A stretch of 45,390 nucleotides of DNA from JAAYCI01 sp964369525 (lineage in GTDB: Bacteria; Bacillota; Clostridia; Oscillospirales; Ruminococcaceae), in NCBI GenBank assembly GCA_964369525.1, contig CAYJEW010000017.1, forward strand, positions 1 through 45,390. Reading direction: 5' to 3'. Below are positions 1-8,460 of this stretch, piece after piece. How positions within the stretch are numbered: position 1 is the first letter of the stretch; the number at the start of each line of letters is the position of its first letter. Position numbers and translations under genes: made by a program. The notes under the pieces are model-generated. The model saw nothing but the letters and a program-made list of their open reading frames with translations, was not told where the DNA came from and made no database searches.

Positions 1-54
1 AACACAACAACAACGTTCTTTTAATCTTCATCAGTACCCATCCTTTTTACCCAT

Positions 55-81
55 TAGCATTGCCTTGCGCAGGCAATGCTA
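55..81. repeat. Perfect inverted repeat, 10-bp arms
   Basis: The arms TAGCATTGCC (55-64) and GGCAATGCTA (72-81) are exact reverse complements around a 7-nt loop. No T-run follows on either strand, so it is not a standard intrinsic terminator. It lies downstream of dut on the minus strand. Function is unknown; it could be a 3' RNA-stabilising hairpin or a binding site. Confidence 0.5.
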
Positions 82-164
82 TGTTATCATAACCTAAAAT
101 CCCTCAGAAATCGCCTGCCAATAGGTGCGTCGCAATTTTAACATGGCAAATTTTGCTTGGCAAT

Positions 165-202
165 AAAAAACGCAGGTAATGCCCTTTGTATTGCAAAGGG
201 GC
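165..202 (-). terminator. Possible weak terminator after dut
   Basis: CCCTTTG (182-188) can pair with CAAAGGG (194-200). Reading the minus strand, a run of six T follows (165-170), but about ten bases after the stem, which is farther than usual. The position, 55 bases past the dut stop, fits the end of the zapA-U32-dut unit. Confidence 0.3.
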
Positions 203-257
203 GTTGGGCCGCACAGGCAAATTTTACCCGCTAAGCCCGATGCAGGATATGCAAAGC

Positions 258-701
258 CTACCCAACACCGGTAGAGCCAAATCCTCCGCCGCCCCGCTCT
301 GTGGTCGACAGCTCGTCTATCTCTATCATATCCGGCAGTTCTATCGGCATAAACACCATCTGCGCAATGCGCTCGCCTCGGCTTATGTGTAGCGGTTTAT
401 CCGACAGGTTTATTACCGGTACTGCAATCTCGCCTCGGTAGTCCGAGTCTATCACGCCCACTGCATTGGCAAGGCTTAGTCCTTCTCGCAATGCAAGCCC
501 ACTGCGGGCAAATATAAGCGCTACCATGTTTTTGCTAGGTAGCTCAATGGCAAAACCTATGGGTATCAGCTCTCGTTGCATTGGTTGTAGCGTAATTCCG
601 CCCGCCTCGCAACATGCTCGAAGGTCCACCCCTGCAGAGCCATCGGTTGCACGGCCTGGCAGGTGTGCGCCCGCTCTGATGCGTCTTATCTTCAGCTTCA
701 C
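258..701 (-). CDS. dut: dUTP diphosphatase (dUTPase)
   Basis: Hydrolyses dUTP to dUMP and diphosphate in the cytoplasm, keeping uracil out of DNA and supplying dUMP for thymidylate synthesis. The 147-aa protein has the usual length and all five motifs of trimeric dUTPases: GSAGVDLRA (21-29), ARSGLA (65-70), GVIDSDYRGEI with the catalytic Asp (82-92), RGERIAQMVF, and a flexible glycine-rich tail RGGGGFGSTG (136-145) that closes over the substrate. The start is GTG at 701, with an AGGGGG ribosome binding site six bases upstream. It has its own good promoter (759-787) but follows the U32 peptidase gene on the same strand, so read-through is possible. Confidence 0.96.
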   Translation of the reverse strand: MKLKIRRIRAGAHLPGRATDGSAGVDLRACCEAGGITLQPMQRELIPIGFAIELPSKNMVALIFARSGLALREGLSLANAVGVIDSDYRGEIAVPVINLSDKPLHISRGERIAQMVFMPIELPDMIEIDELSTTERGGGGFGSTGVG

Positions 702-758
702 TTAAAGCCCCCTATTTATCATTGCTGTTTATCTGAAATTTTACCGCAATCCTATAAT

Positions 759-787
759 AGTATACTCATTATCGCTATATCTGTCAC
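759..787 (-). promoter_or_regulatory. Sigma-A promoter for dut
   Basis: On the minus strand GTGACA (787-782) is followed after exactly 17 bases by TATACT (764-759), about 58 bases before the dut start. The -10 box overlaps the 8-bp palindrome AGTATACT. Confidence 0.6.
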
Positions 788-850
788 GTCTAGCAAAGCG
801 CTTACTGCAAAGGCACTCGCAGGCAAACTGTGTGCAAAAACCGCCAGCCT

Positions 851-2956
851 CTACTCTGCGCCTGTGTTTACATTGCCTTGGTTTGTGCCTTTATAATAAA
901 GCCCGCGTGTAAAGCTTTGGGGCGCAGGCGCGGATTGCGGCAGCCTATGCAGAATATCCTCTACCTGCTCTGCGCCCTCGGTGGTAAAGTATGCCAGCGC
1001 ATAGTCGCACGGCAGCTCGCCCAGCTTATCGCCCATCCACAGCGCAACGGGGTTGTATATTGTGCGCATGCTACCATCGCACCTAACTTGAAGCGCGGCC
1101 GCCTTTCGGTCTATCAAAATCTCCTGCTTTGCGCAGGTGGCACAGCCTTTGCCTTTTTTAGGGCATGCGCGTGTTATCATTAGCGGAATATGCCCGTAGC
1201 ATATCGCACCGCTTTGCATATTGTCTTGCCGCCCTGCGTTTAGCGAATGCATCTGCGGTATGCTAAGCTCTACCGAAAGCGTAGCCGCCACACAACCAAG
1301 GCTCTCCATACACCCAAGCGCCGCCGCATTGGTAAGGTTCATGCCAAAGCCCGCCACCATAGGTAGCCCTTTGCATAGTGTAAGATGGGCTAGGTTGTTC
1401 ACCTCATACCCTGCAAAGCCCAGCTGAGAAGTTTGCTGTACCTGCTGTACGGCCAGCGCCTCTCGCTCGCCAAACAGTACGCGCGGCAGGCTTAAATATG
1501 TATGTGGGCGCAGCTGGGGCGGCAGCTGCATTGCCTGCTCCAGCGGCACAATAATCTTTTCGCAATAGTGCAGTGGCTGTTTTGGTAGCTGGGCCAGCTG
1601 TTCAAAACGCGCCCAAAGCTTTGGCGGCTTGTGATAATCTTTAGTCGTCTGCCGCTCTGCCCTCGCAGATGGCGGCGCTGTAACGCTGTGTGGCACTACC
1701 GTTTGGCGCAGCTGCAAAAGCTGGTGTAGTGCGTCCTTGCGCAGCTGCGCCGCCTCGCCGCTCGCCAAAAAATATCCACCTGCCTCAATGCTTGGCTGTG
1801 GCTCAAAATAAAATGGAGTACCGCCAGTTTTACATAATGCCTGTAACAGCGTACCCTCGGCACTTTGCCTTGCTTCTTCCAGTGGCTTTTTAAGCTCGCA
1901 GCTCACCGTGTGTGTGCCGTCTTGCACCAAAAGGCTTGCCCCCTGCGCACAAAGCTGTAGCTTACCATCCACAGCCACCCTTGGCCGCTCGCGCCTGTAA
2001 AGCTCTCTTGCCTGCGGCATGGCACGCTTTGTTTCGCTTAGTGCGTCATCACTGCGCACGCCAAACATATCCGCCGCACCCTTAGCGGTAAACCAGCCGT
2101 CGGTAAACCCACTGCGGCTGAATATCCTCTCCAAAAGCTCGCTATCGTATGCTTTTCCTTCTCTTGCTTTTATAGCAGAATCCACCGCCACAGCGCAGTA
2201 CTCGGGCCCGCGCAGTCTACCCTCAATTTTTGCCGATTTCACACCCATAGCCTCAAGGCGTGGCAGCGCTTTTAGTATAGATAAATCTTTCAGCGAAAGT
2301 GCGTACCCGTCTGCAGTATTTGCATGCTTTGCTGCTTGTTCGCCTGCTTGCACAAACGGCAGGCGGCACGGCCCTGCGCAGCCGCCTCTGTTGGCGCTGC
2401 GCCCGCCCAAAAATGCGCTGGCATAGCACTGCCCCGACACACAAACGCACAGCGCGCCGTGAACAAAAACCTCAAGCTCTATTGGCGATTTTTCCGCAAT
2501 GGCGGCTATCTCTCGCTCGCTCAGCTCTCTTGCCAGTATAGCCCTGGTAAAGCCAAGCTCGGCCAGCTGGTAAACGCCTGCCAGCGAGTGCACGCTCATC
2601 TGGGTAGAGGCGTGTAGCGGTAGGCTTTTCGCCATGGTGCGCACCGCTTTGGCCGCAGCTAAATCTTGCACAATAACGGCGTCGCAACCTGCCTGCGCCA
2701 CCGCCTGCACCGCTTTATACATCTCCTGCTCGCCACCCGGAAAAACCAGCGTGTTCACAGCGGCATACACCTCGCAGTTGCGTGCATGGCAAAAAGCCAC
2801 CGCCTCGGCCAGCTCGTCTGCGCCAAAGTTTGCCGCCGTGCTTCGCGCGTTAAACCCCCGTACACCCACATAAACACAATCGGCGCCGCTGAAAACAGCG
2901 GCGCGCATCATGCCTGCATCCCCTGCAGGCGCAAGAATTTGTAAGCTATGTTGCAT
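851..2956 (-). CDS. Peptidase U32 family protein (RlhA-like)
   Basis: A 701-aa member of the U32 family. The family signature is clear at residues 162-180 (EVFVHGALC, then GQCYAS), with cysteines at 170, 177, 193 and 197 that in this family are thought to hold an iron-sulfur cluster. A second cysteine group (CPKKGKGCATC) lies near the C-terminus. Long U32 proteins of this type include E. coli RlhA, needed for a 23S rRNA cytidine hydroxylation; others are annotated as collagenase-like proteases. Protease activity should not be assumed. The ATG at 2956 lies 11 bases after the zapA stop, with GAGGTG upstream. This zapA-U32 pairing is common in Clostridia. Family certain, substrate unknown. Confidence 0.9.
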   Translation of the reverse strand: MQHSLQILAPAGDAGMMRAAVFSGADCVYVGVRGFNARSTAANFGADELAEAVAFCHARNCEVYAAVNTLVFPGGEQEMYKAVQAVAQAGCDAVIVQDLAAAKAVRTMAKSLPLHASTQMSVHSLAGVYQLAELGFTRAILARELSEREIAAIAEKSPIELEVFVHGALCVCVSGQCYASAFLGGRSANRGGCAGPCRLPFVQAGEQAAKHANTADGYALSLKDLSILKALPRLEAMGVKSAKIEGRLRGPEYCAVAVDSAIKAREGKAYDSELLERIFSRSGFTDGWFTAKGAADMFGVRSDDALSETKRAMPQARELYRRERPRVAVDGKLQLCAQGASLLVQDGTHTVSCELKKPLEEARQSAEGTLLQALCKTGGTPFYFEPQPSIEAGGYFLASGEAAQLRKDALHQLLQLRQTVVPHSVTAPPSARAERQTTKDYHKPPKLWARFEQLAQLPKQPLHYCEKIIVPLEQAMQLPPQLRPHTYLSLPRVLFGEREALAVQQVQQTSQLGFAGYEVNNLAHLTLCKGLPMVAGFGMNLTNAAALGCMESLGCVAATLSVELSIPQMHSLNAGRQDNMQSGAICYGHIPLMITRACPKKGKGCATCAKQEILIDRKAAALQVRCDGSMRTIYNPVALWMGDKLGELPCDYALAYFTTEGAEQVEDILHRLPQSAPAPQSFTRGLYYKGTNQGNVNTGAE

Positions 2957-2967
2957 CTTGTTTGTTG

Positions 2968-3399
2968 TTACACCTCGTCCATATCGGTCTGCTCAACACT
3001 CTCGGTAGTCCCCAGCGTGTTTTGTCCATAATCCAAAAGCGTGTCTTTTCGGGCGGCACCTCTGCCCTCGTAGTGGCTAAGCTCGTTGCGCAGGCGCACC
3101 AGCTCTCGCTTCAGCTCTTCTGCTTCAAGGCGTGCTTTTGCCGCATCTTCCAAATACCCTTGTATTTGTGTTCGCATATTGTCGGCCCCAAAGGCGCTTT
3201 TTTCGGCCTCGTCAAGATAGGCAAGCGCGGTAATAACCGCCGCCGCGGTAACGCTGGCGTTTTGCGCCTCTATCAATATTTGGTTCATGTCTTTGTCCAG
3301 CCGCTCGGCCAAACCCAGCAGATACTCTTCCGAATCGTTTGTAGCCAGCACATAGCTGGAGCCACAAATTTCCACCTTTACTTTATGCGAAGAAGACAT
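2968..3399 (-). CDS. zapA: Cell division protein ZapA
   Basis: Binds FtsZ and bundles its filaments at the division site. The 143-aa protein has the ZapA N-terminal domain (residues 1-70; VKVEICGSSYVLATNDSEEY and the LAERLDKDMNQI helix) followed by a charged coiled coil (about 75-125) and an acidic tail ending DMDEV. The start is ATG at 3399, because AGGAGG sits eight bases upstream; an in-frame GTG at 3423 has no such site. It is the first gene of the zapA-U32 unit. ZapA proteins of Clostridia are longer than the E. coli protein at the C-terminus, as here. Confidence 0.9.
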   Translation of the reverse strand: MSSSHKVKVEICGSSYVLATNDSEEYLLGLAERLDKDMNQILIEAQNASVTAAAVITALAYLDEAEKSAFGADNMRTQIQGYLEDAAKARLEAEELKRELVRLRNELSHYEGRGAARKDTLLDYGQNTLGTTESVEQTDMDEV

Positions 3400-3438
3400 G
3401 CCTAGCCCCTCCTGTTTGCGCACGTATGCGTTTTATAT

Positions 3439-3444
3439 ATTATA
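3439..3444 (-). promoter_or_regulatory. -10 element for zapA
   Basis: TATAAT on the minus strand, 40 bases before the zapA start. The -35 region is poor (only T-rich), so this is a tentative promoter. Confidence 0.45.
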
Positions 3445-3673
3445 CTCTAACTTACGCCGAAATAAAAGTACTTTGCTTAGCACAAGCTTTTTAGCCCTTA
3501 CAAATATTAAACCACCATGCAAATTCACAATTCTAGGTACTTTTTTTCCGCACATCCGCGGCGGTGGGGCGGCTTTAATAGCTTTTAGCCATATGCGGGG
3601 TGGCCTAGCACCGCAAAATCCTTAAAAAATATTTTGCATGTCGAATTATCGCGCTATTTTTTCAATATTCGCC

Positions 3674-3702
3674 TTGTTTTTGCAGCCTAAAGCGAGTATA
3701 AT
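3674..3702 (+). promoter_or_regulatory. Sigma-A promoter for glgP
   Basis: TTGTTT (3674-3679), 17-base spacer, TATAAT (3697-3702), about 72 bases before the glgP start. The rest of the divergent zapA/glgP gap (3400-3773) shows nothing else I can name. Confidence 0.65.
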
Positions 3703-3773
3703 TTTTATTAGCTCGGTGCTATATTATTCCGCTTTGTTAAACCTACCACCCACATGCGAAATGAGGTGTTTGC

Positions 3774-6182
3774 GTGAACAAGAAATGCACAGCAAAAGAA
3801 TTTGAACAGCTACTGCAAGACAGCCTGCTTAGCGAGCTTGGCACCAACCTAGACCTCGCCACCGAAGAAGAGCTTTACAGGGGCCTTGCCAGCCTTACCC
3901 GCCGCATGCTAAGCGCACAGCGTAAGCAGTTTATCTCTCGTACCTACGGAGTTAATGCAAAGCAGGTGTACTACCTTTGCATAGAATTTTTAATGGGCCG
4001 TAGCCTACAAAACAGCCTAAGCAACCTACTGCTTGAAGATGTGGCCGCAGAGGTTTTGGCGGCGCACAACATTCAGCTGGAAAACATTTACAACCAAGAG
4101 CCAGACGCAGGCCTTGGCAACGGCGGCCTTGGACGGCTTGCCGCCTGCTACCTAGACGGCATGGCCACCTGCGGTATTCCCGCCACAGGGTATTCTATTT
4201 TATACGAGTACGGCATATTTAAACAAATTATTGTGGACGGCTGGCAACAAGAGTTGGCCGACAACTGGTTGCCCGGTGGCTCTGTGTGGCTAAACGCACA
4301 CCCAGAGGCCACCATAGACATTAAATTCGACGGCGAAATTGCAGAAACATGGGACGGCGCCCACCACTACGTTACCCATAAAAACTACATGCTAATTAAG
4401 GCTGTACCGTACGACATGTTTGTTTCCGGCTACGACTCAGGCGGTGTATCGCAGCTGCGCCTTTGGGAGGCAAAGGCCCCCAGCTTTAACATGGGCGCTT
4501 TTAACGCAGGCGAATACTCTACTGCCATGTCGCAGAACGCTAACTTAGAGCTCCTGTCAAAGGTGCTGTACCCTAACGATAGCCACCTTGAAGGCAAGTT
4601 GTTGCGCCTGCGCCAGCAGTATTTCTTGTCTGCGGCGTCTATTGGCGACATTGTGCGCAAACACCTTGCGCAGTACAGCACGCTGGACAACCTGCCCGAT
4701 AAGGTTGCAATTCATATAAACGACACCCACCCAACGCTTGCCATTCCCGAGCTTATGCGCATACTGCTAGACGAGTGCGGCTACAACTGGGAAGAAGCGT
4801 TTAGCATATGCCAGCGCACATTTGCATACACAAACCATACAGTTATGAGCGAAGCGCTGGAAAAATGGCCCATAGACCTATTCCAGCGCACATTGCCCCG
4901 CATATTTATGATACTGCAAGAGATGGACCGCCGCTGTAGGGCAGAGCTAGAGCTTGCCTTCCCGGGCGATACCGGCAAAATTGACTACATGGCGCTTATG
5001 GATAAACAAGAGATTCGCATGGCAAACATCTGCTGCTATGCCACCCACTCGATAAACGGCGTGTCTCAGCTACACAGCGAGCTTATTACCAAAACTATTT
5101 TTAACGACTATTTCCTCTTTTGCCCCGAAAAATTTACAAATGTTACCAACGGCATAGCCTACCGCCGCTGGTTGCTTCAGTCAAACCCTGCGCTTACAAA
5201 CCTTATGCAACAGTCGATTGGCGAAGGCTTCAAAAAAGATGCGAGCGAGCTTGAAAAGCTTAAAAAATATGCAAAAGATGCATCGTTTTTGCAAAAGCTG
5301 GGCGAAATTAAATATTCTAACAAGGTGGAGTTTGCAAATCATGTTTCAAAGCTTACCGGCCGCTCTATAGACCCCGCCTCTATATTCGACTGTCAGGTAA
5401 AGCGCATGCACGAATACAAGCGCCAGCACCTGAATGCGCTTAGCATTGCGGCGCAGTATCTGGCGCTTAAAAACAACCCCGGCATGGATGTTGTACCAAA
5501 AACATACTTTTTTGCCGCAAAAGCCGCGCCCGGCTACTACATGGCAAAGCAGATGATTCGCCTTATTACAAAGCTTGGCGAGTATATCGAGGCCGACAAG
5601 CAGGTGCGCGACAAGCTGCGTATTATCTATCTTGAAGATTTTAATGTTACCACCAGCCAGCTGCTTATGCCGGCCAGTGAAGTGTCGGAGCAGATTAGCC
5701 TTGCCGGCACCGAGGCCTCGGGCACAGGCAACATGAAGTTTATGCTAAACGGCGCCATAACGCTTGGCACATACGACGGCGCAAACATTGAAATTGCAGA
5801 GGCTGCGGGGGCTGCAAACTTTGTGCAATTCGGTATGCTTAGCGAAGAGGTTCATGAGCTTAAGGTTAAAGGCTACCACCCCTCTAAATTTATTGCCAAA
5901 GACGCCATTGCCCGTGATGTGCTGAAATTTTTAGAAAAAGGCTGGGGTGGCGAAAACTTTACCGAAATTACCTCTAACCTTAACACAACCGACCCATACA
6001 TGGTTATGGCCGATTTTGTGGACTACCGCCGTGCAGTGGTAGAGGTAGAAAACATCTACCGCGACCCCATGCGGTTTGCAAAAATGAGCCTTGCAAACAT
6101 TGCCGGCAGCGGCATCTTTTCTGCCGACCGCTCGGTGCGAGATTACGCACGCGATATATGGGGAGCTACCGAGGTACGCTAG
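3774..6182 (+). CDS. glgP: Glycogen/maltodextrin phosphorylase
   Basis: Releases glucose-1-phosphate from non-reducing ends of alpha-1,4-glucans with phosphate and pyridoxal phosphate (GT35). The 802-aa length fits bacterial phosphorylases. The N-terminal GLGNGGLGRLA segment and the PLP-binding signature EASGTGNMKF, with the Schiff-base lysine at residue 655, are intact. The start is GTG at 3774, with GAGGTG five bases upstream. A GH13 hydrolase follows on the same strand, so the two probably degrade storage or imported glucans together: the hydrolase trims or debranches and the phosphorylase recovers glucose-1-phosphate. Whether glycogen or maltodextrin is preferred cannot be read from the sequence. 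Confidence 0.96.
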   Translation: MNKKCTAKEFEQLLQDSLLSELGTNLDLATEEELYRGLASLTRRMLSAQRKQFISRTYGVNAKQVYYLCIEFLMGRSLQNSLSNLLLEDVAAEVLAAHNIQLENIYNQEPDAGLGNGGLGRLAACYLDGMATCGIPATGYSILYEYGIFKQIIVDGWQQELADNWLPGGSVWLNAHPEATIDIKFDGEIAETWDGAHHYVTHKNYMLIKAVPYDMFVSGYDSGGVSQLRLWEAKAPSFNMGAFNAGEYSTAMSQNANLELLSKVLYPNDSHLEGKLLRLRQQYFLSAASIGDIVRKHLAQYSTLDNLPDKVAIHINDTHPTLAIPELMRILLDECGYNWEEAFSICQRTFAYTNHTVMSEALEKWPIDLFQRTLPRIFMILQEMDRRCRAELELAFPGDTGKIDYMALMDKQEIRMANICCYATHSINGVSQLHSELITKTIFNDYFLFCPEKFTNVTNGIAYRRWLLQSNPALTNLMQQSIGEGFKKDASELEKLKKYAKDASFLQKLGEIKYSNKVEFANHVSKLTGRSIDPASIFDCQVKRMHEYKRQHLNALSIAAQYLALKNNPGMDVVPKTYFFAAKAAPGYYMAKQMIRLITKLGEYIEADKQVRDKLRIIYLEDFNVTTSQLLMPASEVSEQISLAGTEASGTGNMKFMLNGAITLGTYDGANIEIAEAAGAANFVQFGMLSEEVHELKVKGYHPSKFIAKDAIARDVLKFLEKGWGGENFTEITSNLNTTDPYMVMADFVDYRRAVVEVENIYRDPMRFAKMSLANIAGSGIFSADRSVRDYARDIWGATEVR

Positions 6183-6227
6183 CCCGCTTTGATATACGGG
6201 AATGTTTTTTCGCTGCAAAATTTAACA

Positions 6228-6256
6228 TTGTTTTGTGTTTTTACCCACTATACACT
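6228..6256 (+). promoter_or_regulatory. Tentative promoter for GH13 gene
   Basis: TTGTTT (6228-6233), 17 bases, TACACT (6251-6256). The -10 is imperfect. If used, the transcript has a leader of over 250 bases containing the large hairpin. Confidence 0.35.
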
Positions 6257-6409
6257 AAATAAGTTGTAAAATTTATTCCGCCAAAGTTTTAAACAAAAAA
6301 CGTGCCGCGCAGTAGCGCTGCCGCAGTTTTAGGGCTTTTGGCTAAATAAAAAACGGGTTTGTGGTGCATTAGCTTTACTAAACCAATCCGTCCGCTTTTA
6401 TTAGCTCCA

Positions 6410-6505
6410 TTTTGGCAAAGCGGCAAAACACAGCCTGCGCATATTTGCTTTTAGCAAAGCGTATGCCTTAGCAGGCAGCATGTGTGCAACCGCTCTTTGC
6501 CAAAA
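6410..6505 (+). promoter_or_regulatory. Long stepped hairpin in 5' leader of GH13 gene
   Basis: A single hairpin can be drawn with six perfect helices: 6410-6420/6495-6505 (11 bp), 6421-6423/6490-6492 (3), 6428-6432/6481-6485 (5), 6433-6438/6471-6476 (6), 6439-6443/6462-6466 (5) and 6444-6448/6454-6458 (5), with loop TTTTA. That is 35 base pairs. All bulges are on the 3' arm, apart from one symmetric internal loop. It ends five bases before the GGAGGG ribosome binding site, so it is well placed to affect translation or mRNA stability. It matches no riboswitch I recognise. Confidence 0.6.
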
Positions 6506-6520
6506 GCAACGGAGGGCGCT

Positions 6521-8365
6521 ATGCTTAACATCTATAACAGCAGGTACGAGGAATATAAAAAACCGTTTGGCGCGGTGAAGGCCGGTGAAGAAGTTAGCTT
6601 CACGCTGCGTGTTCCGCCCGAGGTTAAAAGCCGCACGCCTATGCTGTTTTTACAGCCTGATGGCGGCGAGCCACAGCAACACGCCCTACAGCCTGCCGGC
6701 GCAGAAAACGGGCGCGAGCTGTTCACCGTTACGCTTACAGCTCCGCCCACAGGGCTTTACTTTTACTGGTTCGACTTATGGATTGACTACAAAAAGCTAT
6801 ACCGCGGGCTGTTTTCCGGCTCGGAAATACGCACCGACGAGGGCGCAAAGTGGCCACTGCTTGTGTACGACCCTGAGTTTAAAACGCCACAATTTGCACG
6901 CAGCGGGGTGATGTATCAGATATTCCCCGACAGATTTTTTGAGGGTGACCCCGACAAACAGCGCCTTTACAGCGAGCGTGTGTACCGCCAAGACAAGCAA
7001 AACGAGCCATACTTTTGGGGCGAAGAGAAAACCTACGGCAATCTTACGCAAGACTATTTTGGGGGCGACCTTGCAGGCATAGAAAAACGCCTGCCGTTCT
7101 TAAAATCGCTGGGCGTTACCATTATTTACCTAAACCCTATATTTGAGGCCCACTCAAACCACCGCTACAACACTGCCGACTATATGAAGGTAGACCCCTA
7201 CCTTGGCACAAACGAAGACTTTAGGCGGCTTTGCACTGCGGCAAATGATATTGGCATAAAAATTATTTTAGATGGTGTGTTTAGCCACACCGGTAGCGAC
7301 AGCCTTTATTTTAATAAAGAAGGCCGTTACCCCTCGGTGGGCGCGTGGCAGGGCCCTCAAAGCCCTTACCGCAACTGGTACTTTTTCCACCCTGACGGTA
7401 ACTATGACAGCTGGTGGGGGTTCGACACGCTGCCCAACTGCAACAAACACAACGCCGAATTTCGCAGTTTTATTGCAGGCGAGGGCGGCGTTGTTGACTA
7501 TTGGCTGGGGCTTGGTGCGTCGGGCTTTAGGCTGGATGTGGCAGACGAGCTGCCCGACGACTTTATTGAAGAGATTCGCTGCGCCGTAAAACGAAACGGG
7601 CAGGACAACCTGCTAATTGGCGAGGTTTGGGAAGATGCGGTGCTGAAAGAAGGCTGGGGTAGCCGCCGCAGATATTTTTGGGGCGGCGAGCTGGACGGTG
7701 TGATGAACTACCCGTTTCGCACGGCTATACTTTCCTTTTTGCAGTCGTTCGACGCGCTCGAGTTTTCAAACGCGGTTATGAATATCTGCGAGCTTTACCC
7801 GCCCATGGCACTCGCCAGCTGTACCACACACATATCCACCCACGACACCGCCCGTGCTATCACAGCTATAAAAGGCGAGCCACAAGAAAACCACGACCGC
7901 AGCTGGCAAAGCGTACAGCGGCTATCGCGCGAGCAGTACCACCTTGGCATCACCTGCATGCGGCTTGCATTTGTGTTGCAGTTCACCTTGCCCGGCATCC
8001 CCTGCGTTTACTACGGCGATGAGATTGCCATGCAAGGCTATGCCGATCCCTTCAACCGCGGCTACTACAACTGGACCAGCGGCGAAAACCGCCTAATTCC
8101 TCTTATGATAGAGCTCTCGGCATTGCGGCGGCAATGCCCCGCAATGCAAAGCGGCTCGCTGCGATTTATCGAGGCCAAAAACGGCCTGCTTGTGTACCAG
8201 CGCGAAAGCGGCGAGGCCAAAATGGCAGTTGCCGTAAACTGTAGCGGCTGGCCTGCTGTGGCAAACCTTTTAGGGCAAGAGGTGCCCGTGGCAAACATGA
8301 ACTACGCCATACGCACATTGGGTTGCGAGCAGAATGTGTCCCTACCGCTAGACGAGCAGATGTAG
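6521..8365 (+). CDS. GH13 alpha-glycosidase (neopullulanase/maltogenic amylase type)
   Basis: A 614-aa alpha-glucan hydrolase. An N-terminal beta-rich domain (about 1-120, CBM34-like) precedes the catalytic barrel. The GH13 regions are all present: DGVFSHTG; GFRLDVADE with the nucleophile Asp339; IGEVWED with acid/base Glu368; STHDTA with Asp442. This order and the N-terminal domain fit neopullulanase, cyclomaltodextrinase or maltogenic amylase. There is no signal peptide, so it should act on internal or imported maltodextrins. ATG at 6521 is chosen because GGAGGG lies just upstream; an in-frame GTG at 6482 lies inside the leader hairpin. It works with glgP upstream and ends at a bidirectional terminator. 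Confidence 0.9.
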   Translation: MLNIYNSRYEEYKKPFGAVKAGEEVSFTLRVPPEVKSRTPMLFLQPDGGEPQQHALQPAGAENGRELFTVTLTAPPTGLYFYWFDLWIDYKKLYRGLFSGSEIRTDEGAKWPLLVYDPEFKTPQFARSGVMYQIFPDRFFEGDPDKQRLYSERVYRQDKQNEPYFWGEEKTYGNLTQDYFGGDLAGIEKRLPFLKSLGVTIIYLNPIFEAHSNHRYNTADYMKVDPYLGTNEDFRRLCTAANDIGIKIILDGVFSHTGSDSLYFNKEGRYPSVGAWQGPQSPYRNWYFFHPDGNYDSWWGFDTLPNCNKHNAEFRSFIAGEGGVVDYWLGLGASGFRLDVADELPDDFIEEIRCAVKRNGQDNLLIGEVWEDAVLKEGWGSRRRYFWGGELDGVMNYPFRTAILSFLQSFDALEFSNAVMNICELYPPMALASCTTHISTHDTARAITAIKGEPQENHDRSWQSVQRLSREQYHLGITCMRLAFVLQFTLPGIPCVYYGDEIAMQGYADPFNRGYYNWTSGENRLIPLMIELSALRRQCPAMQSGSLRFIEAKNGLLVYQRESGEAKMAVAVNCSGWPAVANLLGQEVPVANMNYAIRTLGCEQNVSLPLDEQM

Positions 8366-8400
8366 GCCATTCCCGCCGTAATGTCAGCTAAAAAAATCAT

Positions 8401-8436
8401 AAAAAAACAAACCGGAAAATCTCCGGTTTGTTTTTT
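8401..8436. terminator. Bidirectional terminator
   Basis: CAAACCGGA (8408-8416) and TCCGGTTTG (8422-8430) are perfect arms, flanked by seven A on the left and six T on the right. It can stop both the GH13 gene and the convergent BTAD gene. Confidence 0.9.
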
Positions 8437-8460
8437 ATATTGCTTTAACATAAGTCAATC

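Larger units (their letters stand above)
6183..6520 (+). other. Gap glgP to GH13 gene: promoter and long leader
   Basis: No gene is seen here. I find no clear terminator after glgP, so read-through is possible. The gap holds a tentative promoter (6228-6256) and a 96-nt hairpin (6410-6505). Confidence 0.5.

Noticed and set aside
1..257. Short plus-strand coding frame starting at 186
   Set aside because: No ribosome binding site, and it runs into the antisense of dut.
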